Source of the DNA: Anticarsia gemmatalis
Taxonomy: Eukaryota > Arthropoda > Insecta > Lepidoptera > Erebidae
NCBI RefSeq assembly: GCF_050436995.1
Contig: NC_134765.1
Location: 9,823,501-9,887,500 of the forward strand
Direction: 5' to 3'
Length of the DNA stretch: 64,000 bases
The notes below the pieces were generated by a model, which was given only the letters and a program-made list of their open reading frames with translations, ran no database searches and was not told the DNA's origin. Positions 1 to 13,048 of the stretch are shown piece by piece. The position numbers were made by a program, and so were the translations under genes. Position 1 is the first letter of the stretch. Every line of letters starts with the position of its first letter.

Positions 1-2758
1 ACCCTGTTGAGGGCACTTCTTTGATAGGCCTAGTATATGTAATAGAGTATTATAGTCCGACAACTTAGTACAGAGCCTTGTATGCATGTTCGCAGCTGAC
101 GAAGATAACTCAGAATTTAGAACATCAGTGACCTGCAGACTAAGACTTATGTAGGTGGCCTGTTTGATACAGATTCTGTACTTTCGAAAAACAAAAAAAT
201 CTCATTTTAATCTAGTTATGTAAGTTAGTCTAGTTACGACTATTTAATAACCAGTTTAAGAATTCTATTTACGTGGAGTCAATGTTATTTAATTCGAGTT
301 AAGAGTCATTTGTGTATGGTTGGTTGTTTAATTTACAATATTATTAGTTAATCACATCGCAATAAACTGGAAACATAAATGATTGAAAAATAATAAATCT
401 AATCTTTTTTTTAAAGTTTTATTCATTTTTTCAGAAACAATTCAAGTAGTAAATCAATTCAATCGTTCATTCACTAGTGTTGACTCGAGTAATAAAACTT
501 GTCTATTGTAGAAAAAGTATAAAACCGCAGGACATTATCAACACGAAATAAAAATATAACATTGATTGTCTATTAAAATGTCCAAAATTTATTACTTTTC
601 TATTAAATATTATATTTTATGTTAATATTTAGATTTGTAGCTTGGTTTTTAGAGTTAAAGCGAAAAGATAAAGAAATCTACAATTTAAGAACATAATTTT
701 ACATTACGCCTGTACCCGACGGTGTAGGCAGAAGCATAAGAACTACACTCACGATCACTATTGTACAGAGTTAGTGTGTTGTAATTGGGGGGCGAAGCTC
801 TAGCCATCTGAGCACGATACTGAATATCAGATTTGTAAATACTTTAATTAATATAAATTATTAAAGACTAATACCACTTTACACGATCCGGGAATCAAAC
901 CCGAGATCTTGTGAAAACTATTTAGTTTTTGCGATAGTAACTTTTAAACTATAAGTTTATACTATTTTGGGGACATAGTATTACATCTTATTTTACCGCT
1001 CATTTCAAGGAACTATCCCATTAAAAATAATTACCTTCTTTAATAATGTTAAACTAAAAATAAACTTTAGAATTAAACCAGTAATCTAAAACAGGTAGAA
1101 ATAAGTAATCAATTTGTATCATCTTTCCTCGCTAAATTACTAATAAATGCTGTACATTTACAAAATCCACATTTTGTGAGAATTAACGATTATGACGCCT
1201 ATAACTGTTTGACACGTTTATTAAATTGCTACTTAGGTAGTTTAGCGTTTGTATTATTATCTGATTATTTATGTTTATGTGACTAAAACTAACAGTTCAC
1301 ACTAAACAAATTGGCTGTAAAAAAAATCTAAAATTACTTTTAAAAAAAAAATATCTGTCAAAATGTGTTGTCTATGCGCGGAACCTTTCGCGCGCGAAAA
1401 TGATTCGCACATTTTCATAATTTTTAAAGTGTTTTACTACCGCTAAAATATTAATTTAAATGCACTCAATGGTCACTGACTTTATAGTTTTTCAATACAA
1501 AAAACCAGTTGGATTAGAATATAAAACTTTTTTGTATCAAATATTTTGCATATTTCCGATATTAATGCTGCCATGTTATGAGTTATAACAGTTTTGATCG
1601 GTTATTAATTACCTACCACTTTGACTGGCATTTTTAGAATAAAAAGTTTATGCCTAGAAATGTTGCCATACTTTGATTATTATCTGATATTAATGTCCTG
1701 AAATCCTATTCAAGAAATATTACGACTCGTTGTAGTATAAGTATTACTTATCCTATAAAATTCATAAACTCGCCTCATATTGCATCTACTCAAAAGCTTA
1801 AATAATAAAAGTGGGTAAAATTTTGAGCTAGTAAACTGCAAGATAGTAACCAAATAGAAAATTTTAAAAAGTAGGCTTTAAAGCTTTCAACTTAATAATC
1901 CTTGCCAAAAATATTATACTTTCTAAATTATCTGTAGCTTGAGGCCAAAGGAGCCATAAGTCCTAGGTGGTCATTGACAGAACAAAACATAATGATCAAT
2001 CAAACATACAGCCTACATTAAAATATTTATATATTCACAACTAGCCAGATAGGCTTTATTAATACTTTAGTGCCTATTCAACTTAATTTATTATCGTAAT
2101 CAAAATAAAAATTAGCATTTTAAATATCATTGTTTTTTTATAAAATACTTTCTTGGACTAGAAATCGGATCAAAGTCTCTTCGAATTTCAAGTTTTGTTC
2201 TGAGAAAAAAAAAACGAGAAAAGATGACTTTCGTCACAAAATTTCCAGTTAGTTAAGTGGTCGTAACTTGTTTGGTTATTTTAATTTTTTTTAACTGGAT
2301 TACTAAAATAACAAGATTTTCATGACAAAACCTTAAAATTAAACGTAAGTGAAGCTTTTCCGAGGGTGTTGGTCCTAGCCTGCATAAGAACAGAATACTA
2401 GGGAACGGTAGGTAAGTAAACTTAAAAAGTTCCTTATTATCGAGTAGAATTAAAAGACTCCCGTAAACTTAAGAACTAGGTAAGCATGTGCTGATGTGCC
2501 CCTGATGCGGAAAACCCTGAAGAAAAGTGAAATACGAGTAACACCGCGGGAGGTAGTTTATATCAATCGTAAAAACAATAGATAAAAGTTGCTTTTTTAG
2601 AACAGTGAATGAGAAGATTCCGTTGGAATTAATCGAATGAATGGATTAATGGCCGTTTGGAAACACGTGTATAGTGGAATAATTTTGCATAATTCTCGAC
2701 ATTCCGATTTCTTGTTTATCTTAAATCATTGTTAAATGTGAAAATGCTTTCGTTTTAG
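1..2758. other. Intergenic, no supported gene
   Basis: AT-rich DNA without long frames. A minus-strand tRNA-like B-box fragment near 885-915 suggests an old SINE. Nothing else was recognised. Confidence 0.6.
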
Positions 2759-2815
2759 GCATCGTGTGCACTTTGCGGTTGAGACGTGGACTTTGATCGA
2801 GTTGTAAAAATACAG
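2759..2815 (+). other. Possible orphan noncoding exon
   Basis: A 57-nt segment lies between a TTCGTTTTAG acceptor and a CAG/GTATGT donor. It is locally richer in GC than its surroundings and has no ATG. It could be a 5' UTR exon or an lncRNA exon, or chance. Confidence 0.2.
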
Positions 2816-5376
2816 GTATGTATTTAATTATGATCAGTTACTTTTATTGATGTCAATCAATCAAGTTGTCGCTAATGAATCAATTAGAAATCTAAATTAT
2901 TATTATTTTTAATTTTTGGCGATAATAAATTGTTGGTAGGTTTTGGTTTTGAGGTTAAGCTTTTCCGTAATGGCGGTGTTTTAACTTAAACATTCTCAAC
3001 CCTAATTCTGAGCAATATTACAATCTAATTCAAGAATGTACGTGTAGTGTATGGTCCAACAACTTATTAGAGAGCCATAATGTATGCAAGGTTGGCAGAG
3101 GTACATAAAATACAAAATTTTGCAGAAATTTAGCAATTTTGCATTTATGCAGCTGATGGTAGCTTGTTTTATACAGCAATTTTACTTTAGAAATACACAG
3201 AACTATCAATTATAATCAAGATAAATCGTGCACGATAAAACTCTCTACTTATTTTTCGGACTTTAGTATATTATTATAATTTAACCAGCACCTAAGGCTT
3301 TGCTGCGTTTCAACCGCCCTTTGCATGTTCATCTTAAACGTTGACGAAAGAAAGTGTCGCATTCTTCCCACTTAGTAGGTACTAACAACGGTAAATCAAT
3401 AATATTATTGTACGCCATTGAATTGATGTGATTTTATAATCTTTCACCCATTCTGATTAGTTTGTTTCTTAAAATAGAATATGTTTATTTACATTGGTGT
3501 TATCTTACATGGCTGTTTTATTTTTGGTTGAAGCCAGTTAACTTTTAAATAAGTAATTGAATGCATATCTATTTTCTCTGTAATTTGAAACCACTTATGA
3601 GACGGTAAATAAATTGTGAGAAGAGTTTTTTAAGCAAGTACCTAACTACAAATATGGGAGTTTATTTCGCATTGCATTTTTACTATCTAATATTTATTTG
3701 AATGATTTCGAGATTAGTTTACGACCTCGATCAGTATGACCTACATCGAGACGTCAAGCAATCGAGGAAGAAATTCATATTTCATCCCGTATGATATGAA
3801 AATAATATGACCAGGATCTTTCTCACAGTCTTATTCCCAAATAAAAAGCAGCTGATGCTTTACAAACTAACTCAATGATGCATCCTCCCAAACCCATCAC
3901 ACACAATCATGTCTTCATCACGTGATAAAAAGCCACAGCATTCAAACTTCCACCAAAGGAAGCGTAAAAGAATAGACAACATTCAAAACTAGAATTACAA
4001 TTTTTATCTCCAAACAGTTATTGTCGAATTGCACCTCCTTACTCCCCGGAAATGACACAAAGGAGTTTTTTTTTTCTTAGAAAGGCCAGGTACTTGTTCA
4101 TTGTATTTGTAGGTAAAAATTATGAACAATCCGTCTCGGGTTCGTAACGTCCTATTTCTATGGAATTTTATGATTTACGTCAATTTAAAATTGTATAGAT
4201 GTTTGTCTGACAAAGAAGGAGAAAGTGCGGGGAGATATATTGGACCAGAGGTTCTCAAAATAGCGATTACAAACAGAAATATTTCTGCATCTTTATATTT
4301 TCCCTATTCCAGATAAAAACTAGTTAATTTTCATAAGAGTAGGATTATCATAACATAATATAATATTGATGACTGTATGCCTTGAGACCGCTAAGATTGT
4401 GATCAAAACGCAAGTTAAATTTTGCTTTAGAGCAGTCAATAGGTATCTTACTAAATATTTCTTGTTTCATACACTACATTAGTTTGATTGCCAGTAGGTG
4501 TATATGTGACTGGAAAGCATATAAAGCATTAATTATGTAAAGCTTTTCTTAATAATTTTATTTGAACCTTAAAACCATAAAAGGTTGAGAAACGATGACG
4601 TATACAGTTTTAACGATATGAGCTTTTAGTTTCAATACCTTACGATATAAATAACTAACTTTATATTTTAAAGTAAGTTTACTGATATACTAACTATTAC
4701 TAACATTATAAACGCTATTTTTTTGGGGATGTATGTATATTGGTTAGTCTTTCACACAAAAAGTACGCGGACAGTTTGTACTTGGATTCATGCAAAGGAT
4801 ATTTTTTATCCGTCCAACTTTAACTTAACTTGGCGGCCAACTTAACTTAACTTGCCAATTAAAATAATAATTTTGACACCACACCTTATAATAATGTCTT
4901 ATACATTTCCTACAAAACATCTGATGGTTTCTAAAAGATTAGCCAAATTCACTATTATGTAGTGAACAATACTTTAAGTGTGGTCTCTAATTGCAAACTA
5001 TTGTATTACAACACCTGTACATGCCAAATCGGGGTTCGATTTCCGATTCGAGAAGTTACTACCCCTTTGCTTTTATAACAAAGACTTTTATCTGCATCAA
5101 TAGTGCACATTGCATGCGATTAAGTAGGCATTATTTATTAAAGATATTAAATGTCACCTGTTAGACTAGCGATGTAAGCATAAGCGTATTTATATAAAAT
5201 GGTGCTAAATTGTAGGTACCTTTTCATTTATTTATCATCATCATCAGCTATAACTGTGTATTGCTGATCAGAGGCCTCCCCTAGTGAGCCACGTTGCTAG
5301 GTCCTCTGCCTTCCTCGCTCCTTTCAATCATTAAATTTTATCGAATAATAAAATATCACTACTATTTAGCTCATAG

Positions 5377-5672
5377 AGCAGTGATAGCCGAGTGGTATAA
5401 GTTGATACCTCCCACGCAAGTGGTCTCAGATTCGAACCTGAGGCAGCACACCAATAACTTTTCGAAGTTATATTGTGTTTGTTAGAAATAATTATCGCTT
5501 GTTCCAACGATGGTGAAGGAAAACATCGTGAACAGTTCATGCAGGTTTGCAAAGTCCCAAACCCGCAATTGGCCAGCGTGGTGGACTCAAGGCAGTCAAG
5601 GCCTAACCCCTTCCCTATTACGGGAGGAGACCCTTGCCCAGTTGTGTGGCATTAACGGGTTCATTTTTTTTT
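5377..5672 (+). repeat. tRNA-derived SINE
   Basis: The head has an A-box-like GATAGCCGAGTGG and a B box GATTCGAACCT. The body contains GATGGTGAAGGAAAACATCG, and the tail GGAGGAGACCCTTGCCCAG is followed by a T-run. The tail recurs at 52990, so the family is dispersed. Short ORFs over it are not genes. Confidence 0.75.
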
Positions 5673-6490
5673 AGCATTTAGTTCAATTAGGAATTTTAAG
5701 TCAGTCTACATTTAACTTAACTAACATCTTAGCTTACAGTCTGAGTTTTGACCAATACAGGTTTTCATTATCAGTAACATACCGTTAGAGCGAGTGTCAA
5801 AATTAATTATGTGCAGACATTAAACCAAAACTATCATATTAGCCGTAGACTATAACTCTATAGTCGTTATTTCATCTTCAGCAAAAATCGTTCAGTTAAC
5901 TATCAAACTACAGATAGAAATAAAATAAAATAAATCAGTCAAATACATCACGACTGCTTGTTTTTGCCATCAATAAAAACGACAATATAATATATTTTTT
6001 GATAAAAAACTGATTCTGTCAGGTCAACTACCCTATTGATCAGTTATTGTAAATGCGTGGGCGCATTCTGACGTCACGGAACCGCGAAACACGTTCCGCA
6101 ACCAATCGAGCGATGTTACTTTTTTTAAATATGTCAATGTGTTAAAAAAATAATAATGTTCATCATTTTGTTAGTGAAAGACGATTAGTTTGTCTATGCT
6201 TTCGGATATTATTCTAATTTGTAAAAAGTCTGAATTATGCTTGGCAGTATGATCTTGCAATTTATGGTTATAATTGATTTGAGGATTACGTCTACTTGTT
6301 AAATTGGCTAGTTCATCTTTTGCTTGGATTATTACACCGTCTACTAACAATAAATTACTAGAATTACTTATTTAAAGTTCGGAATACCAATTGTAATATT
6401 AGCATATAAAGTATTTATTTCTGTGAACTACATTATGTACTTATGTGACTAACCATATCCTTTTTGAAAAAGTCTTAAATAATATTTACG

Positions 6491-6657
6491 ACTAGCTTTT
6501 CACGCGCAATTTCGTCCGCGTGAAAAGATTTTCTGGGGTAAAAAGTATTCTATGTGCTAATTGCTAATCCAGGTTATAAACTGTAGTATGTTTCTTCCAA
6601 ATCCGTCCAGTATTTTTTTAGTAAAAGAGTAACAAACATACAAACAGACATCCTTCT
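6491..6657 (+). repeat. RTE-like LINE 3' end
   Basis: Begins ACTAGCTTTTCACGCGCAAT and continues TTCGTCCGCGTG, then CCAAATCCGTCCAG and GTAACAAACATACAAACAGA. This is the familiar 3' tail of lepidopteran RTE/CR1-like retroposons. No reverse transcriptase frame is attached. Confidence 0.6.
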
Positions 6658-8265
6658 ATCATCATGAACTTAAGCATTTATAATATCAATAGGATGGTTG
6701 AAGCCTGCTTAAATATTCATTCCTGTATTAAATCATACAGGAAACATCCCGAGGGCATCGCTATCCGTTTTTACAAGGTAACGTACCAACATAAAAAAGA
6801 AAATAATAAGACATCTGCAGTACGAATAAGCCTAGTTGAATCACAAAGGCACGGAATCTGGTTAGCATTTTTTGCTTACAAGGGTATCGCAGGACTCTTT
6901 ATTCTATATCGCTGATTGTCGTATTCATACCGGGATAAGTGAACTTTTGTGTACCTCACAAGGGTTACCGACGCGTACAATTTATTTCCGAACGAATAAG
7001 TATCCTTCAAATCGATCGACTTGAGTTTTTGGCGCGTAAACGTAAGTGTATTAAAAAAAACAAATTGAAAAACCGGCTGAAGGTACCTATAAAATATTTT
7101 ACCAATCATGAAGATAGGTATGAGAGGTAGAAATTAGGTATAGTTAAAGTAATATATACTTATTTGATTGATTTGTTAAGTTATAAATTGTCATCGATAT
7201 AATAAAGATTATAATTAAATACTCAAATCTACTCATATAAAGAGCAAACATGACTTACCAGAAATTATTTACAGTTACATACATACTTAAGAAACTGCAG
7301 CACCAACTGTCTATCGGTGTAAGTAAAGGATATTCTTAATTTTACTTTAGTCTATTTCAATAGAAATGTACCAATATTTTATCACCTGTCTGCACCGAAT
7401 TGATTAACTCGCTGTCTTATTTTGTTTGTCGCCGAACATTAAACTTTACTTACGTTAATTCTTAACTAATTATAACATAATTAATGCAGTTGCAATTTTA
7501 GTTATCTTTAACATACGCAAGTACACTAAAACTTATTAATTACCGTTATACTAAATAAGAAGTCTGAGATATTTAACTGTCATTACCAACCAGTTTCAGA
7601 TGATTCAAGTCTTTCATGAAGTAATCTGACATATACCTACACAAAAAATTCTTCTTGAAACACTCGTCCTATTAGTGCAATCCGTCTGAAAATAGGATAA
7701 ACTAATTATTAATTTATCGCGGATAGAGTCACAACCTCAAAAATTAAAATACCTAATTAAGATCAAAACTTCTTAATTTCCTTCATGTAATATATTATAA
7801 CATTTTGAAGAAATACATAAATGTCACTCCATTGCTTTGTTTATTTACTTTAAACAGCTAATTACTCAACAACTTCCTATCCAACATTCAATATTACATT
7901 AAACACCCAATAATTTCGCAATACATCACATTTTGGCAGCCCTCAGTGGCCATGGGCTCGAGCAGTGAAACAACGCAGGTGTGCGGCCATTGACGAGATC
8001 TCTTTTCTATACGGTTTCCTACATCAGCCCTGCAACGACACAGCTGCCAAGATATACCCCACCTTATAGAGGATTACTCAATATTTAAATCGCGGGTAAT
8101 TCATCTCTTAGAAAATGACACTGTTATTTGAGAACAATATTGTATCTCTTTGAAATTGTGAAAAGATTCACGTGTGTTCTGAAAAGATCTTTTATGTTTT
8201 AAAATGTTTTATTTACAAGTAAAGTGCGTAGTAGGTATGTTCCGAAGAGGTACATAGCTAACCTA

Positions 8266-8719
8266 TCCATACTAATATTATAAATGCGAAAGTAACTCTG
8301 TCTGTCTGTCTGTCTGCTACTCGCAATCACGCCTAAACTACTGAACCAATTTGCATGAAATTTGGTATGGAGATATTTTGATACCCGAGAAAGGGCATAG
8401 GCTACTTTTTACCCCGGGAAAATGACGCATTTCCCGGGAAAATTCAGGTGGCGTACGAAGTCACGAATAATCAAAATTATAATGACATTGAATTAACAAA
8501 ATTCCGTTGTCATGGCAACTGTTTTAATGGCCGATATGCCTTAGCGCGACTTCGTTATATTATGAGCTATAAATAATTTTGAGAATATTTTTCGTGAAAA
8601 AAAAGCATCACGCTACGACCAATAGGAGCAGAGTAACAGTAAAAAGTGTTACAAAAACGTGGAAAATTCTGACACATTCTCTCTTATGTGACGCAAGCTA
8701 AGTTGCGCGGGTCAGCTAG
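8266..8719 (+). mobile_element. Lep1-type non-autonomous Helitron
   Basis: Start TCCATACTAATATTATAAA, internal (CTGT)n tract near 8299-8317, and end GCGCGGGTCAGCTAG followed by T. The 454-bp copy has a longer and different middle from the copy in loco but nearly the same last 120 bp, including CACGCTACGACCAATAGGAG. Confidence 0.83.
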
Positions 8720-11700
8720 TATTTTATATGATTACTTATGTTCGTTATCTAAAACTCAATAAATTGCTTAAAGTTCTTAAAGCAATACAAGCTTCAAGCT
8801 CAATGCTAGGCCCGCTTATACTGCAATGTTTATAGAAAACTTAAATAAATATTTTTTTAACAGGCAAAAGATACTGTTACTATGTTATGACTAAGTTTAT
8901 GTATGTTACCATTTATTACGCATAGGTATAAATTGTTTTACAATTAGTTTAACTTTGCATCTTCATGTTGCAATGAGCTTTTTCAGTACTTGAATCGAAA
9001 CCGCAAAAACACTTAGACACAATAGAAAAAAATCTTTGTTTCTTGCACCTAACAGTGCTTTTCGCACCTAACGAGATTGAGTAGATGTTAATGTTTATTT
9101 TCGTAACCTTTTAAACTTTACTGCATCTGCATCAGGGAGCAGATAAACTTCAAACTTATTAGACGTCGACGGTTTGATGTTTGCATGTCCGACCTCATCG
9201 CTAGTGCGCGCTGCAAGCTCCCTCAGCTTCACATAAACGGATGTATGGGCTCTTTCCACATCTCAAACACAAGGTTCGAATTACCTAATGTAAAAAGTAT
9301 ATTATTTAGATGTTTTGTTAAACTTGACCATTCAAATTTAAAGGGAAACGGCTGTTGAATACTCTCCGTCTCTTGTAAATCTCCCAAGCGCATAATTTAA
9401 ATGCGTACAAATTCGTTCCCAGACAAAGGGTCAAAGGGCGATCTTATTCCGCTCTATTTAAACACAAAAGGCCTTAAAATATAAAGTAATAATATTTGAA
9501 ACCGTTACCACACGTGTCCTAGCTTTTAACATCACCTGACGTGACCTTGAATTGGCGGGCCGCGCTGTCCTTGGACGCGAGAGGGGCTAAACAAAACGAA
9601 CGCCAGGACAATGTTGTGGCCGTTAAACAAGTCCATGAATACTCCGGAAGGTTGGCTCCCCTTGCTTTATTCGACATTCAAAAAACGACTAGTGTGATAT
9701 AACGAGAAATAATCAAATAATTTGGCATGTAATTTTGTGAACATGTTATGTGAAATGAATACGTTTTATAAAAGATTTCTGTACCCCTTTGAATTTTGAA
9801 TAGAACCTAGGTACTGCGTCAGTTTGCTATAGTGTCGATCATGCTGTATTACGCATAGTAACACACGTAGTAACAAGTTTTAAGTATTGGGGGGTGTTGG
9901 ATGCAGGGATGTAAATTTGTAAACAAACAATAGCTTTCGAGCGCATTCGGGAAAGTTTGCAAAACCAGCCCCCTTTACATGCGAGAGAAAGCTGCACTAC
10001 TCATTATTATCTCAGCGAATCTTTCCGAAATCGTTAGTTGTTGAGAATTACCTACAGAATTTAAACGCATTATTTTATAAACTCGCGCCTATTTTCCTTC
10101 AGGGACGTATTAGAAACCACTTTGTCACGTAGAAGTCCAATGGCATCACTTAGGCCCAGAATCGAATCTGGGTCCTCAGCCTTCGTGATAATATAAATTA
10201 GTATAGGGCTTGGTACCAAAGCAATTTCGAGTTAAATTGCTATCTTTTACTTTCTATTACTATTGCTTTTTTTTTTTCATGAATGTTGTTCCTCTCAGTG
10301 CGTGTAAAATTAAAATCATTATTTCTTCCTGCTATCGTAGTCTCAATTGTTCAATGTTGGCATGCAACTTTTAACAACGGTCAGTAGGATAGGTTCGATT
10401 ACTGTGTATTTTTGTAGGACAAAACGTAAAATGATGATGCGTTGTGTTATTTTACTGAAAAGGGAATTTTGGTGTCTGCTATAATGTAAATATAGTTTAA
10501 AGAATTAATTGAGAAGTAGACTTCTCTCTCTTTAATCAAAATTTTCGGGCTAGTTTCGCATCTTAATGATAAGTTTTGTATTACATATTCGTTTGTAGAT
10601 AAAGTAGCAGCAAATGTACTTACCGAATTAAAGCTTAGCGAGTAGCAACAGAATAAGACGTAAAAAGGAGTACGAATATTTAATGATGTACTTTACCTAT
10701 AGTAACGTTTCATGAGAGAAAAATGATCCTACTATTTAACTTTACAATTCGCGATCTTTTGTGAGAACACCGAAAAGCGGTTATTGAATAAGTTTCAGTT
10801 TTACTGGCTACCATGAATACATTCAGGTTTCCTTTCAAAAACAGTTTTGTGAGGGGATGTTGCATTATTTAGAGGCAAATTAGCAACGATTCAGATTTAT
10901 TTGTTGCCTACAACATAATGTGAGGGCCTTTTATTCGACGCCTTTTCAAAAAATCGTTCGGAAACCTTGAACTCCCCTCGAGATGGGAATCATTCGCGAA
11001 CCTACTATACTTGTTGATCCAGGATGCCAGAAGCTTTGAAATGTATATTATTATGTTTCCGAGGTCAAGTTTTGAAAGGATTTATTGAAATAACTGTTGA
11101 CCGTTACGTTATTATATATTACATACCGCTATAGAATTGTCCCCAATTGTGCTCAGCTGTGCTCGGTGGGAACACGTGCTATATTCCCAAAAGATCTGGT
11201 CGTTTCTGTTCTAAATTGAATGGCGCTATTATATTCTGCATCTTGTAACGACTTTACCAGACTACTTGGTTCATTTTGTAACAAACAGCGCCATCTCGTG
11301 AAAGTATTGAACATTAGTATAACGATAAAAGTTTTATAAACAATACATTTTACATAAAACGATTGCGTAGTCTAATAAAACCAAAAATATTAAATCATAT
11401 TTAACTGCCAGTTTAATAAACGTGTTTTTTTCGCAGAAAGATAGCACAGGTAGATTCAAGCCTGATTGAAAGCGACAGAACAAAAATCTCACCACTTTTA
11501 TAGAAACAGCTGTAAGTGGTATTATCTACGGGATGAAAGAGTGTTGTCAAATGATTAAAATAAAAGCATAGGGTGTAGTGTGAATAAGATTATGTTTAAT
11601 TAATTTTAGAATAGATAGTGCAGGAACAATATATACATAGAAGATAGTTGTATGACTGTACGCGCATAGTCCATGTCTAATATTACATTATTTTCATTGA

Positions 11701-12690
11701 TACATAACATACTTTTTTGTTAGTGGTACTGAACTCCTACAAAACTGCATAAACGGATTAACAATTACTTGCTTTTTTCTTTAATTTTGAGAAGCCCCAC
11801 ATAATTAGCCACATTAGCCACACTAGGAGCCCTTCATCAAGCCACGGATTTGCTGTATATACTTATATCGGCAAAATTATCGAAAGATATGCCAAATATA
11901 AAGTTTTGATGTTTGGCTTACCTAGAACATTTCATTGTGATTTCCCTCCCAAACAAAAGTGCGGTTAGTCTCTCGTTCCTAATCGTTGGTGTAACTATGA
12001 TGGGTGGAAAATCCCCCGGATTTGCAGGTTACACTTCCTCGCAATACTATTCACCCTGTATTCAAAAGAGGTTGTTACTGTATCGCTCATTCGCGTTGTC
12101 TAACTAGAACTCTAACCCTACGTAAACGCATCATTAATTCCAGTACGTTGGCTCGACTACGTCTAGGTAACGCTCTGCTGTAATTATACTACTATTTAGT
12201 TTCCATCATAGTGAAGAATATCAGTAAATACCGGCTTTTGGCTGACTAACGGCGACTTGATATCCTTTCAAGTTTTGAGGTGCTCTGTGGGTCGACCTCT
12301 CAGCTAGCTATTACACTAGGTATCTCTCATGTGGTTGCAGTCAGTAAGGGTGTATCAGTTAGAAAGTTGGTTATTTTACTCTTGCTTATTAGCAAACGAA
12401 ACAATCCATTCTGACCCACTTATTGTCAGTTGGCAGTATTTTATGCTCTAAATTAACTACAAACCCTAGAAATATTTTAATAACCCATTATGACCTTTCT
12501 CCACACGTGCCTATTTTTAACTATTTATATTGAACTAAAGCACTAATCTAAGATTCCATGTGCTTGGCGTAATTTAATCATTTTCCAGCTATAACTGCGC
12601 AGAAACTCAAAAGTAGTAGTAATATTCAGTTGGAACGAATGAAATCACAAAAGTTACTCTCCACAATAAAACAACAAGTGGTTTCCACCA
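8720..12690. other. Intergenic downstream of kra, no supported gene
   Basis: Short frames such as 11913-12107 show no domain. A minus-strand B-box-like SINE fragment lies near 10148-10175. No other element was recognised. Confidence 0.55.
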
Positions 12691-13048
12691 TTTATTTGAA
12701 TTTTACTAAAAAAATTGAATAAAAAATATGGTATTTCATCAACATGTTATTTAGAAATGAATAATATACAGTTTGTAGAAAACATTGTCCCGTACTGCGT
12801 CGCCCTAGTTTACGTGTTAACATTATTTAATATTATGGTACATTATTATTGGTGTAGGTGCGACATGGCGGGTGTGGTGTGTGGCGCCGCCCCGTGCTGT
12901 CGGTCGGAGCTACTGGTCGGAGCTGTGGGAGCTCTGTGGGAGCCCTGGGGAGCTCGGTGGGAGCTACGGCGGAGCTGTCTGCGGAGCTGTGCGGATGCTT
13001 CAGTGTGGGACGGCGCTGTTGTTGTCAGTCTCACTCGCTGCTCTTAAT
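12691..13048 (-). other. kra: kra 3' UTR and poly(A) signal
   Basis: Sequence downstream of the TAG stop of kra on the minus strand. It contains a GC-rich, imperfect GGAGCT-type repeat (about 12895-13000 as written on the plus strand) that produces short spurious open frames on both strands. The first clear minus-strand AATAAA is at 12696-12691, so transcript cleavage is expected shortly below 12690. The end point is an inference. Confidence 0.55.
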
